Shown: positions 5,954 to 14,361 of the stretch, one piece after another
How the letters are laid out: each line of letters starts with the position of its first letter
Numbering within the stretch: position 1 is the stretch's first letter
From: a virus
Reading direction: 5' to 3' (one strand)
IMG/VR virus record: IMGVR_UViG_3300043331_002127
Coordinates: 1-28,406 of that record
Length of the DNA stretch: 28,406 bases
Program-made: the position numbers and the translations under genes
Notes under the pieces: generated by a model
What the model was told of the DNA's origin: nothing
What the model saw: the letters and a program-made list of their open reading frames with translations, nothing else
Databases searched by the model: none

Positions 5954-6289
5954 ATGGCCTTCTCTACTGACCTCTTGACGTTCCTCTCCAGCGTGGCGTT
6001 GGGCATCTATGCCTACGCCCCATGGCTGGTCTGGGCCGCCGTAATGGGCCTCGCCACCTGCCTCTTCCTGTATGCCTGTGCCCTCGTCCACGCCGCCTGG
6101 CGGCTCTGGCGCTCGGAAGACGAGCGCGCCTGGTTCAGGTTGCTGCGCCAGGCCCGCCGTGAGCAGCACCGCCAGGACTGGGCGACACTACGCCAGACCT
6201 GGCGTACCGAGCTGTGGCACCGCGGCGATGGACCGATCATCGCCATGCTGGCGGCCCTGGCCGCGGTGGTTATTGCGGTGTGCCGGTAA
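5954..6289 (+). CDS. Multi-pass membrane protein with basic cytoplasmic loop
   Basis: The 111-residue product starts at ATG 5954 after TAGGAGG. Hydrophobic segments lie at about 8-24, 26-52 and 92-110. Between the second and third is a strongly charged Arg/Trp-rich loop (RLLRQARREQHRQDW, LRQTWRTELWHRGDG). Three helices and about 110 residues are compatible with a class I holin or with a superinfection-exclusion protein; no motif decides. It is the last gene of the plus-strand operon, and its 3' end overlaps the convergent transglycosylase gene by 20 bases. Confidence 0.65.
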   Translation: MAFSTDLLTFLSSVALGIYAYAPWLVWAAVMGLATCLFLYACALVHAAWRLWRSEDERAWFRLLRQARREQHRQDWATLRQTWRTELWHRGDGPIIAMLAALAAVVIAVCR

Positions 6290-8297
6290 CTGGCGCTTCC
6301 GTCTCGTTCTCATGCCGGATCGCAGTCAGCAGTGCATCAACGTGATGTTGTGCTAACCGCCCCTTCCCCTCGATGATACTGCGCTTAAAGAGGCTCATCA
6401 CATTCGGCGAACGGGCCGCTGCCGCCAGGATCGCGGGGACCGCCACGGCGGCAGCGGCGGGCAGATTGCCTGTCAGGGCAAGGCCTGTTGCCGCGAGGGC
6501 GGCGCTGGTGCCGGCCATCGTCGCCCCCTGTCGAGGTATCTGCACAAAGGGATAGTGTCGTTTCAAGCTGTCCAGTTCCTGCTGTAACAATTGCCGCTCG
6601 GTCGCATCCATCCCTTGCACGAATTCCCGCGCCTTCCGCGACCCACCTCCGCGAAGGTCTTTATTGAGGGCCGCCAGGTTCAATTCTTGCCACTGCAGGT
6701 TCGGACTATCCTTCGTATGTTTCGCGACAAGCCCCTGTAAATCATCGGCCTGCATGACCTTTCGATAGGCTTGCTGGGCCTGGATCAACTCGGCGGCGGG
6801 TAGTGACCCTTTCGCCATGCCCTGATGAATCGCCTCATCCACCGACGTGCGCAGCGCCTGGAGCAGGTCTATCGTTTCCGGGGTCCGCTTCGTCAGACTC
6901 GCCGCACGGAGTTCAGAGCGCAGGTGTTGGAGTTCGCCAATATCCCAATCCCCGAGCTGCTTGGTCTTGAGGGCATCGGCAAAGGTCGAGGAAATTTTGC
7001 TGAGTTCATTGCCGGCAATCCGTTGTTCCGCTGGCGTCAGACTGTGCCAGAGCGTCCGCACGGGTGTGACATCGAGTTTTTCCCCGGTGGCAGCCACGGC
7101 ATCAAACGCTTTGCTGACCACCGCCTTGTCCTGGGCATTGAACACGCGCTTGCCAAGGCCTTCGGCTTCCTGGACCGCTCGTTGATTCAAGAGTATCTGT
7201 GCCCCTGGCGTACTCCTGAGCGCGGCATTTTTCGCAGACCGCAGGGCCGCAGGGATTTCCACCACGCCCCCCGTTGCGATGTTGATGACTGCCTCTTTCC
7301 CCACCTCACCAGGACTCGGGACCTCCCCTGTTTCTGCCGTGCGTCCCGCGGTCCAGCCCGCCGTTTGCGAGAGCCCTTCCGCGACCGCCCGTGCGCCCCG
7401 TGTGATAAGTGGACCGGCCTGCTTCAGCAGCGGCATCACCACCTTGGCACCAGCCCCGGGCATGAGCAACGGGAGCATCGTTGAGGGCCTGGTGATACCC
7501 TCTTCCAGCGGCGCCTCAACCTGACTTGGGAGCACCTGCGGCCGCTGGCTTGGCGGGAGTGGGTCCCCCTCATGCCACGGCCGCTGCCGCCCCACCGCCA
7601 GGAGCGCCGCCGGATCCGTCACCGGCTGGGCCTGCACTGTGGGTCCCCCGCCGACAGCCAGCGCGGCCGGATCGGGCAGGCCCTGCTGCTGACGCAGGCG
7701 AGCGATCGTCGCTGCGGCTTCCTGCTCAGTCGCCACGGAAGGCCCCTGGCTGGCTCCAGGAGCCACCTGTGGGGCAGGGGCCGTCTGGGACACGGGAGGA
7801 GGGGCCTGCGGGCCTCCTGGGGCCTGCTGGGCGTCTCTGCGTGCCAATTCCGCTTCGATCTCCTCCAGGCGACTGCGGCCCGCAGCCTGGGGCGTGGCGG
7901 CCTCGGCACGGGCAGGGCCCAGCGTGCCGAGGATACGCGACACATAGCCCCGCGTTTCCTTGAACGGCGGCACGCCCTTGTAGGCATCCACGGTGCCCGG
8001 GCCGGCATTGTACGCCGCCAGGGCTTTGGCCTGATCGCCGCCGTAGCGGTCGAGTTGCTGTTTCAGGTAGCGCACGCCGCCAGCGATATTGTCGGCCGGG
8101 TCCTGGGCATTGACCCCAAGCATTTTCGCCGTCCCGGGCATGAGCTGCATCACGCCGTAGGCGCCTCTGGGGGAGCGAATCTGCGGATCAAAGCCTGATT
8201 CCTGCTGCGCCACCGCCAGAGCCAGCCGAGGATCGACGTTGTTGAGTTGGGCTTCCACCTCGACCAGACGCTTCAGGTCGTCGGTGCTCCAGGGCAT
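6270..8297 (-). CDS. Virion lytic transglycosylase / ejection protein
   Basis: The 675-residue product has an N-terminal SLT domain (about 1-130). It shows the catalytic Glu in QQESGFDP (Glu33), the AYGVMQLMPGTAK motif (46-58) and LAAYNAGPGTVD (93-104), all standard for soluble lytic transglycosylases. A Pro/Gln/Ala-rich linker (about 140-270) leads to a long helical region (400-600). An Ala-rich hydrophobic segment near 605-642 may insert in membranes. This fits an internal virion protein that opens peptidoglycan during DNA ejection, rather than a lysis enzyme, because it lies in the tail/ejection operon. ATG 8297 follows the previous stop directly (TAGCATG). No other cell-wall enzyme is visible in the window. 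Confidence 0.9.
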   Translation of the reverse strand: MPWSTDDLKRLVEVEAQLNNVDPRLALAVAQQESGFDPQIRSPRGAYGVMQLMPGTAKMLGVNAQDPADNIAGGVRYLKQQLDRYGGDQAKALAAYNAGPGTVDAYKGVPPFKETRGYVSRILGTLGPARAEAATPQAAGRSRLEEIEAELARRDAQQAPGGPQAPPPVSQTAPAPQVAPGASQGPSVATEQEAAATIARLRQQQGLPDPAALAVGGGPTVQAQPVTDPAALLAVGRQRPWHEGDPLPPSQRPQVLPSQVEAPLEEGITRPSTMLPLLMPGAGAKVVMPLLKQAGPLITRGARAVAEGLSQTAGWTAGRTAETGEVPSPGEVGKEAVINIATGGVVEIPAALRSAKNAALRSTPGAQILLNQRAVQEAEGLGKRVFNAQDKAVVSKAFDAVAATGEKLDVTPVRTLWHSLTPAEQRIAGNELSKISSTFADALKTKQLGDWDIGELQHLRSELRAASLTKRTPETIDLLQALRTSVDEAIHQGMAKGSLPAAELIQAQQAYRKVMQADDLQGLVAKHTKDSPNLQWQELNLAALNKDLRGGGSRKAREFVQGMDATERQLLQQELDSLKRHYPFVQIPRQGATMAGTSAALAATGLALTGNLPAAAAVAVPAILAAAARSPNVMSLFKRSIIEGKGRLAQHHVDALLTAIRHENETEAPVTGTPQ

Positions 8298-8298
8298 G

Positions 8299-9789
8299 CT
8301 AGCGCCCTCCCTGCCGGAGGCGGTCCCGTTCCGCCAGGAGTTCCTCGCGGCTCATCTCGGTGACGGGCTTCAGCGGGCCCTGGCTGGTCCGGCCGCCGCC
8401 GCTGGGGGTGGGCTGTCCCCCCGTACGCCCCGTCTTTTTGCTTTCCTCTTCCAGTTCCTGAATGACGGCGGCGCGTTTCTTTCTCTTGTTTTCGACCTCG
8501 GCTTTGCTATTGCCTGGCTGGGGGAAATAGAGTTCATCGATCATCTGCCATTCTTGCGGCGTCACCGCCCCTTGCGAGGTCTTGCGCAACCAGGCTTGGG
8601 CAAAGTCCAAGACGTGGGTCTTGTACGTCCGCGCCTCCTCAGAGGTCAGATAATTGCCGAGGCCCAGTGGCAGCGTGCCGGCCGCCTTCTCCCAGATGCC
8701 CGGCTGAAAGCCCTTCGTTTCCAGCGCCACCGTCCCCTCGTGGGCCTTTTTGGCCAGGTTGGCAAAGGTGGCCGTAGACTGCTCGGCCTGGGTGGCTGGC
8801 GCATGCACGGCCTCGCCGCTCGGGCCACGGAGATATTCCACCGCGCCAGTGCGTGGATTGATGATCGCCGCCCCATACTGCGTCTCTTTAATCTGTCCTG
8901 AGCCCTGCGCCGCCGACACGCGCACCTTTCCCTCTTCCACGAGGCGCTGCGCCTCGGCCAGAATCGGCCCCGGCGGTGGCGTCCCCCGTGGCAACCCGGC
9001 CCGCTGCATCAGCGTGTCAATCGCCACATTCAGCGTCGAGTCCTCGGTATACTTCGGCACGCCGGCCGCCGCCTGCTGCTCGGACAGCCGTACCTTCACG
9101 GCGTCGGATTGTGCCTGGAGGTCCTGGATCTTGAGCGTCTGCGCCTCTTTGACACTCAAGGCCCGCTCGATAAATGGCGTCATCGCCTCCTTGCTGTAAA
9201 ACTGCGGCAACTGGGCTGCCGCACGCGGGTCGATCTGCGCGATCTCCTGCCGCGCCTGGTCGAGACTCGCCTGGTCGTGCACGCCCTGGGCAATACGGCC
9301 AATCGAGGCGGCCATCTTCTCGCCCCACCCGAGCTGCTGTTCCTGGAGCTTGAAGCGCGTCTGCATGACCTGGAGCGCCGCGTCCGGGTCCGTGCGTACG
9401 AGCGCCTCGAGCGAGTTGGGCTGGCGCGGGGCCAGACTCGCCAGCGTGCTCTGCGGCTGACCAGTGGCAAACTGTGAGAGGTCCATGCCGCCCGGCACCA
9501 CCTGCGGCGCCCCGGCGGGCTGGCCGGGGATTACGGTCTGCTGCGTCATGGGGCCAGCGCCAGCCGTGAGGGCAGGAGAGGCCAGCACCGAGCCCCCCGC
9601 GCCCCCGAGGAGTTCCTGCGGGTTGGCCTGGTAGTGCTGCCGCACGCGGGCCGCCGTCTCCTGCTGGCGCTTCAGGTCGGCTAACTCAAGGAGGCCCGTC
9701 TCAGCCCGGTTTGCCTCAATGACGCCCTGGGACCAGGGCCGGATCTGGCTCTCGCCTAACATCCCGATCAATGACCCAAGCGTAGACAT
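8299..9789 (-). CDS. Probable internal virion (ejection) protein
   Basis: The 496-residue product starts at ATG 9789 with TAGGAG overlapping the previous stop. It is largely helical and Gln/Ala/Glu-rich, with no transmembrane segment or catalytic motif that I recognise. A charged C-terminus (ENKRKKRAAVIQELEEESKK) precedes a Gly/Pro linker and a last helix. Its position between two ejection-type genes, in the place P22-like phages keep their gp7/gp20/gp16 group, suggests an internal head protein delivered with the DNA. The function is inferred from position only. Confidence 0.7.
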   Translation of the reverse strand: MSTLGSLIGMLGESQIRPWSQGVIEANRAETGLLELADLKRQQETAARVRQHYQANPQELLGGAGGSVLASPALTAGAGPMTQQTVIPGQPAGAPQVVPGGMDLSQFATGQPQSTLASLAPRQPNSLEALVRTDPDAALQVMQTRFKLQEQQLGWGEKMAASIGRIAQGVHDQASLDQARQEIAQIDPRAAAQLPQFYSKEAMTPFIERALSVKEAQTLKIQDLQAQSDAVKVRLSEQQAAAGVPKYTEDSTLNVAIDTLMQRAGLPRGTPPPGPILAEAQRLVEEGKVRVSAAQGSGQIKETQYGAAIINPRTGAVEYLRGPSGEAVHAPATQAEQSTATFANLAKKAHEGTVALETKGFQPGIWEKAAGTLPLGLGNYLTSEEARTYKTHVLDFAQAWLRKTSQGAVTPQEWQMIDELYFPQPGNSKAEVENKRKKRAAVIQELEEESKKTGRTGGQPTPSGGGRTSQGPLKPVTEMSREELLAERDRLRQGGR

Positions 9790-9798
9790 GGCCTGCTC

Positions 9799-12264
9799 CT
9801 AAGCGTTGAGGCCGCGGAGGAGGGACGGCAACTGATTCCCGGCCCCGGTCAGGGCGCGTTGCCACGACAGGGCACCGCCCAACTCGCCCGCCCCTTGCGC
9901 CGTGCCAAGCTGGCTCAGCAAGTTGCCCTGCTGCTGCGCGGCATAGGCGCCCTGATTCCCCAGCTGCCCGATCGTGGTCTGCCCTAACCCGGCGATATTG
10001 CTCAACTGATTAAACTGTGTTTGCTGCGCCAGCCGTTGCGCGTTATACGCATCCACCATCTGCTGATACTGCTGCTGGTACAAGGCTTGCTGGCGGGCAT
10101 AGTCTTGCTGATTGAGCCCCAATTGCTGCCCATAGCCGAGTTGATACTGTTCGAGGCCACGCCCATAGAGCAGCTGATTCTGCGCCAGTTGCCGCTCATA
10201 GTCCGTCTGCTGCTGCTGCCACTGGCGGCCGTAGAGTTGCTGATTCTGCGCCAGGGCACGCTGATAGGCTTCCTGCTGTTGCTGCCAGTCCTGCCCGTAG
10301 CCCATCTGATACTCACCAAGCGCGCGCAGGTAGGCCGGTTGGTACTCCTGGCTCGCCAGGGCCTGTGACTGGCGTTGTAAGGCCGCGAGCGCCGGGCCGG
10401 AGAGGGCTCCACCCCGGGCCGCTGCGGACGCTTCGAGTCCCTGCTGGGCTTCGGTGAGGCGAGCCGCAATCCCGGGATCGCGCGCCTTCAGTTCGTCCCA
10501 GGTCGGCGCCGTGAAATCCTGCATGGGGAAGTGATTGGTATACTGAAAGCCCATCTCCGGCATGCCCGGCCCCGTATACTGAAAGCCCGTAGCTGGCATC
10601 CCAGGGCCACTGTACTGAAAGGGCTGCGTGCCGGGAAGCCCAGGTTGCTGAAAGGATGGAGGCGCTTGCCCGGCCACGCCCTGGAGTTGTTCCAGGGCCG
10701 AGCGCCCGGCCTGCACCCACGGGGCACTGCGTTCTTGTTGTGCCAGCCACTGTGCTGTACTTAAATCCAGCCCCCGGTTGAGCGCCGCCGCCTGGAGGGC
10801 GGCCGCATCACTGGAGGCATTGGCGCCGAGCAGGCCCCCGCCCAGCCCGGCGAGGCCAGTGGCCGCCGGGCCGAGCCACGAGGCATTTTTGCCCAGGAAG
10901 GACCCCACGCTGCCGAGGGCCCCGAGGGCCGTGCCCAGCCAGTTGCCACTCCCCTCTCCACTGAACCCCACATCCCCGCTGGAGCCCGGGCCGTAGGGAT
11001 CGCCCCAGCCCGTGAAGGTGTCCCAGGCACTGCTGCCACCGCCCGGGTCCCAGCCTGGCGCCAGCACCGTGCCGTAGCCCTCGCCGCTGCCGAGATCAAG
11101 GCCAAGCCAATCCCACTCGCTCATACGTCCTCCTCGCTGTGTCACCAGGTCCTGCGGACTGAGCCCCGACATCGCTCCCTCGCTGACGCCCTGCGCTGCC
11201 CCGAGTAAGGAGGCCACGCCCCCGCCCAGCTGGCCCACCTGTGCGCCCAGCCCCAGGTAGCGACTGGCCTGTTGTAAGGGCTCGATCCCCGTGGCCCGCC
11301 CGAGGGCGCCGGTGAGGCGTCCCGCACTCGAGGCCAGCCGCGCCACATCGCCGACGTTCTGGACTCCGGTACTGAAGACATTGCCAAGCCCTGCCAGCCC
11401 CCCGGCCAGGCCGCCGCCGACCCCGAGCGCCAGACCGAGTTTCTGCAACCACGGCTGTTGCGTGGCCGCCCCGAGCAGGTTCGCGCCCATGCCGCCGTAG
11501 GAGCCAATGGCCCCCAGGGTGCTGAGCGTCGAGGTCGGTATCCCCAGCAGGGACGGTGTCGCACTGGCCGCGGCCGCCCCCCCACCGGCCGCCCCGGCGA
11601 CCGGGGCAAACGCGCCAAAGGCCCCGGCGCCGCCGACCGCCCCGCCCAGGGCGCCCAGGGCCAGAAAAAACTCGTTCGAGAGCGGGTTGAACGCATCACT
11701 GGGCTGCGGCACTGATGCCCGCCAGTTTTGCTCGCGCATCTGGGCCAAAAACGTGTCATAGAGCCCGCGCTCCTGCTCGGTCGCCTGCCCCCCCTGGATC
11801 TTGTCCCGCAGGGTGAGCATGATGGCGCCCGCGTCCGGCGAGGACGGCGTGAGATAGCGGCCCCAGTCCCCCTCGTCACCCGGATAGCCGGCCTCGAGCT
11901 GGCTGATATCCCTCGTGGGAATGGCCAGGGCCTGCTGGCGCATCTGCTCGTACTGCTCGCGCTCAAAGGGCTGGAGCGTCCCTGCCTGCGCCGCTTCACT
12001 CCAGTCGATCAGTTGCGGGATATACCCCACGGCATAGGAGGACAGGCCCGGCAGCCACTCCTGCGTGTGCGCCCCGGGCCGCCACTGAAAGGGCGTGTCG
12101 CCAAACTGCGCCGGCAGTGTGTACTCCGGGAGACGCTCTGTGCCCGCGATGCCCCAGGTAATCTTTTCGCCATTGGGCAAGACGATCTCGCCGGGTTCTG
12201 GGATCGACACGCCTTCCTGGCTGTCGTCTACCAACCCCTGCCCGGGCACATACCAGAGGGCCAC
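9799..12264 (-). CDS. Large internal virion / DNA ejection protein
   Basis: The 821-residue product starts at GTG 12264 behind a perfect AGGAGG; the open frame runs further up but overlaps the previous gene. The first 215 residues are soluble. Two Gly/Ala-rich hydrophobic blocks (about 200-300 and 465-480) could insert in membranes. A helical block after the second (NASSDAAALQAAALNRGLD, QERSAPWVQAGRSALEQL) is typical of phage DNA-transfer proteins. Then come three copies of PG(L/M)PxxxFQY(S/T), a Gln/Tyr-rich repeat region, and an Asn/Gln/Gly-rich tail. The 'GLLGA...AGRSALEQL' pattern and repeat-rich tail support an ejectosome role. Its stop is followed within 10 bases by the next gene. Confidence 0.75.
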   Translation of the reverse strand: MALWYVPGQGLVDDSQEGVSIPEPGEIVLPNGEKITWGIAGTERLPEYTLPAQFGDTPFQWRPGAHTQEWLPGLSSYAVGYIPQLIDWSEAAQAGTLQPFEREQYEQMRQQALAIPTRDISQLEAGYPGDEGDWGRYLTPSSPDAGAIMLTLRDKIQGGQATEQERGLYDTFLAQMREQNWRASVPQPSDAFNPLSNEFFLALGALGGAVGGAGAFGAFAPVAGAAGGGAAAASATPSLLGIPTSTLSTLGAIGSYGGMGANLLGAATQQPWLQKLGLALGVGGGLAGGLAGLGNVFSTGVQNVGDVARLASSAGRLTGALGRATGIEPLQQASRYLGLGAQVGQLGGGVASLLGAAQGVSEGAMSGLSPQDLVTQRGGRMSEWDWLGLDLGSGEGYGTVLAPGWDPGGGSSAWDTFTGWGDPYGPGSSGDVGFSGEGSGNWLGTALGALGSVGSFLGKNASWLGPAATGLAGLGGGLLGANASSDAAALQAAALNRGLDLSTAQWLAQQERSAPWVQAGRSALEQLQGVAGQAPPSFQQPGLPGTQPFQYSGPGMPATGFQYTGPGMPEMGFQYTNHFPMQDFTAPTWDELKARDPGIAARLTEAQQGLEASAAARGGALSGPALAALQRQSQALASQEYQPAYLRALGEYQMGYGQDWQQQQEAYQRALAQNQQLYGRQWQQQQTDYERQLAQNQLLYGRGLEQYQLGYGQQLGLNQQDYARQQALYQQQYQQMVDAYNAQRLAQQTQFNQLSNIAGLGQTTIGQLGNQGAYAAQQQGNLLSQLGTAQGAGELGGALSWQRALTGAGNQLPSLLRGLNA
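10030..10330 (-). repeat. Gln/Tyr-rich tandem repeats within the ejection protein
   Basis: Imperfect units of about 22-25 residues, with pattern LAQNQxLYGRxWQQQQ then DYERQ, repeat at least four times. The nearby block at 10533-10650 encodes three 11-12 residue units PGMPxxGFQYTG. Both are in frame and vary in sequence, so they look like maintained protein repeats rather than recent slippage. Confidence 0.65.
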
Positions 12265-12274
12265 GCTGCACCTC

Positions 12275-12814
12275 CTACGCTGGCGGGCTGAGCGCCGGCC
12301 ACCAGGTACAGGCACACGTCAGCGCCCCCGCCCCGCCAAAGCCATCGCCTATGGGCTGCGCCAGCACCTGATACGCACTCGCCACCGTGAAGCCGCCTTG
12401 CCCATGCCAGCCACTGCTGTCGCCGGTGGTCCCCGCCGTGAGGGCCGCGGCAACGCCCCATCTATCAGCGGCCAGAGCATCACCCACCGCCAGGCCGCTC
12501 AGCGTGCCCGTAAACGTCGTCTGGATGCGCCACGTGACGCCGACCACCTGCGCCCCAGCCGGGGCCATAGCGGCAAACGTCAGCACCGCAGCGCCACTCA
12601 CGGCGACGGTGAGCGTGGTCACCTGCGGCTGCACCAGGGCGGCGAGCTCGGCTTCGAGGGCCACCAGGGCCTCCTGGAGCGTGGCCACGTCGCCCTGCAC
12701 CACGCCCAGTTGCCGCGCGACCTCCGCCAGCCACCGTTGCCAGGGCGGCGTAATGATGGCGCCGGGCTGGATGAGGGCCTCACGGGCTGGGGCAGGGGCA
12801 AGGAGATCGGGCAT
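12275..12814 (-). CDS. Tail protein with coiled coil and duplicated beta domain
   Basis: The 179-residue product starts at ATG 12814, one base overlapping the previous TGA, with GGAGG 7 bases upstream. Residues 26-60 form a coiled coil (QRWLAEVARQLGVVQGD, LQEALVALEAELAAL). Residues 72-179 are a beta domain: APAGAQVVGVTW, LAVGDALAADRWG, LTAGTTG, AYQVLAQPIGDGFGGAGALTC. The same domain forms the C-terminal half of the fibre protein at 3957. This supports a trimeric fibre or appendage part, joined through the coiled coil. The final stop (TAG) forms part of the next gene's SD. Confidence 0.75.
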   Translation of the reverse strand: MPDLLAPAPAREALIQPGAIITPPWQRWLAEVARQLGVVQGDVATLQEALVALEAELAALVQPQVTTLTVAVSGAAVLTFAAMAPAGAQVVGVTWRIQTTFTGTLSGLAVGDALAADRWGVAAALTAGTTGDSSGWHGQGGFTVASAYQVLAQPIGDGFGGAGALTCACTWWPALSPPA

Positions 12815-14235
12815 CAACCTACCTCCAGGTATGCGCCTAATAGTGCTATCTTTACCGGGTCACTCACCGTCACCTCAAACGCCAGTTGCCGGTGCTGCCC
12901 CAGGCTGTACCACACGGCCTGACGTTGCGTCTCCCCGATCTTCCCCAGCGAACGCCAGCGCCCCTGCCCCCACGAGTGGCCGCCATCGGCACTGACGCGC
13001 AGCATGGCCTGCGGATCACTGCCAGGCACCACCCCGCCGTCGAGGCCTACACCCATCTCCGCCTCCAGACGAAACTGGTGGTAGCGCAGACGTTTTTGTT
13101 CGCTGCGGACGTGCGGGCTGGTGCGGCGACAGAGCCGTGGAGCCGTGCCATACTTATGATACAAAATGTCCCAGATATACAAGGCGCCAGTCGTCCTATC
13201 GCCCCAGAGATGTTCCCCAAACGCGCTACAGTGGGTATTGCTCGGGTAGTTGCTCAAGGTGCCATCTGCCGTGAGGCTCGGCCACTCGGCCCAGGCCTGG
13301 GTGGCGATGTCAAAACTCCAGGTCTGGCCGCCGCTCGGGAAATCCCAGGTCACCCACCCGTGGCCGCCATGCCGGGCGGTCGTAATCACCGCATCACTCA
13401 CGGTGGCCATCCCCGCCATGGCACTCTCCACCGCGTGCGTCGAGATGCGCACCGGCTGATAGCCCTGGACTGTCCACATGGGGCCTTCGCCACGCGGCGA
13501 ACCGCCCAGCCAGAACAGGGTATTATCGAGCGCATCGACACTCCACGGCGTCTCAATGCCCTGCTCGATGAAGACGTTCTGCATACGGGCAAAGGGATTG
13601 AGGCTGTCGCCTGTGCTCATCCAGACCTCTATGGATTGACTACCAAACACCCATAACTCTCGATGGTCAGCCACAATGGTCACGAGATTATCTGGTCTGC
13701 CTTCTGCGGAATAGAAAGACAACGCCGGCCAGGTCAGCGCGTCGAGTAAGTTCGAATAGTAAAACCGCCTGCTCCCTGGTTGGTTACTAAGCAGATACCC
13801 GTCAAGGTAGGCCATCTGCCCAAAGGGCTGCGGCCCTGTCGTCGGGAGCGTCGTCAGGACATTGGTCGTCAGATCAAACGCATACCCGACGCCTTCAACA
13901 GACAAGACGACGTGAATACCATTGTCCGCGAACGAAACGGGGTTCGTGCCTGTCGTAATGGTCCCACGGGACAAAAAGCTCCAACCAGAAAACAGCTCGT
14001 ACAAGGTCGTCGAGGTTGCGGCAAAGACACGGCCTACACTTGATTCGTAGAGTCCGCGCACGGGGCCGCTCGGGAGTTGTGCGACTTGCCTAAGCCCTGG
14101 CATTGAGTACAAAACATACCGTTTTCTATCAGTCTCGACCTGTTCGACATACATGTTATACAATTTGTCACAGGCGGCATTAGGAGACCTGGTAGTACCA
14201 GAAGGACCGACGAAACCAGCCAATTCAGGTGCCAT
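12814..14235 (-). CDS. P22 gp10-like packaged DNA stabilisation / tail protein
   Basis: The 473-residue product starts at ATG 14235 (AAAGGG upstream). It begins with the pattern of P22 gp10-type tail accessory factors: AGFVGPSGTTRSPNAACDKLYNMYVE, then a chain of beta repeats (VRGLYESSVGRVFAAT, DGYLLSNQPGSRRFYYSN, VADHRELWVFGSQSIEVW, GIETPWSVDALDNTLFWLGG), and a jelly-like C-terminus with LRVSADGGHSWG. In P22, gp10 closes the portal channel with gp4 and gp26. The length (P22 gp10 is about 470) fits. It is the first minus-strand gene after the plus-strand pair 14362-14870, with divergent promoters between. Confidence 0.9.
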   Translation of the reverse strand: MAPELAGFVGPSGTTRSPNAACDKLYNMYVEQVETDRKRYVLYSMPGLRQVAQLPSGPVRGLYESSVGRVFAATSTTLYELFSGWSFLSRGTITTGTNPVSFADNGIHVVLSVEGVGYAFDLTTNVLTTLPTTGPQPFGQMAYLDGYLLSNQPGSRRFYYSNLLDALTWPALSFYSAEGRPDNLVTIVADHRELWVFGSQSIEVWMSTGDSLNPFARMQNVFIEQGIETPWSVDALDNTLFWLGGSPRGEGPMWTVQGYQPVRISTHAVESAMAGMATVSDAVITTARHGGHGWVTWDFPSGGQTWSFDIATQAWAEWPSLTADGTLSNYPSNTHCSAFGEHLWGDRTTGALYIWDILYHKYGTAPRLCRRTSPHVRSEQKRLRYHQFRLEAEMGVGLDGGVVPGSDPQAMLRVSADGGHSWGQGRWRSLGKIGETQRQAVWYSLGQHRQLAFEVTVSDPVKIALLGAYLEVG

Positions 14236-14245
14236 GCGGCTGCCC

Positions 14246-14269
14246 TTTTTGGTATACTTGCTCTATACT
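14246..14269 (+). promoter_or_regulatory. Extended -10 promoter for the 14362 operon
   Basis: TTTTTGG-TATACT has an extended -10 (hexamer 14253-14258) with CTAT at 14263-14266. A second TATACT lies at 14264-14269, 11 bases on. It matches the elements at 2474 and 1709 in pattern GGTAnAnTnnnnCTAT. No clear -35 is seen. Confidence 0.55.
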
Positions 14270-14275
14270 GTGCTT

Positions 14276-14354
14276 TGACCAGGTAGCGGGTCGCGCCCGC
14301 TCGTAAGGTTGAAGCCTCTACTTTAACGCCTGGTCATTACGACCGTAGAGGAGG
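14276..14354 (+). ncRNA. Structured 5' leader RNA, copy 2
   Basis: The predicted fold has an outer stem TGACCAGG/CCTGGTCA (14276-14283/14329-14336). It encloses arm 1, AGCGGG-TCGCG-CCCGCT (14285-14301), and arm 2, GTTGAAG-CCTCTA-CTTTAAC (14308-14327). This is a three-way junction like copy 1. The arm 2 loop CCTCTA is complementary to TAGAGG (14346-14351), the first part of the ribosome-binding site AGAGGAGG, so a pseudoknot could block translation. The outer stem ends 26 bases before the ATG, as in copy 1. Confidence 0.5.
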
Positions 14355-14361
14355 CGTCATC

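Noticed and set aside
7526-8198. Plus-strand frames opposite the transglycosylase gene
   Set aside because: The opposite strand encodes a clear SLT domain with all its motifs; the plus-strand readings have low-complexity Pro/Ala/Arg content.
11142-11999. Minus-strand 285-codon frame inside the ejection-protein gene
   Set aside because: It is the second minus-strand frame of the gene at 9799-12264, with Arg/Ser/Pro-rich composition and no start signal.
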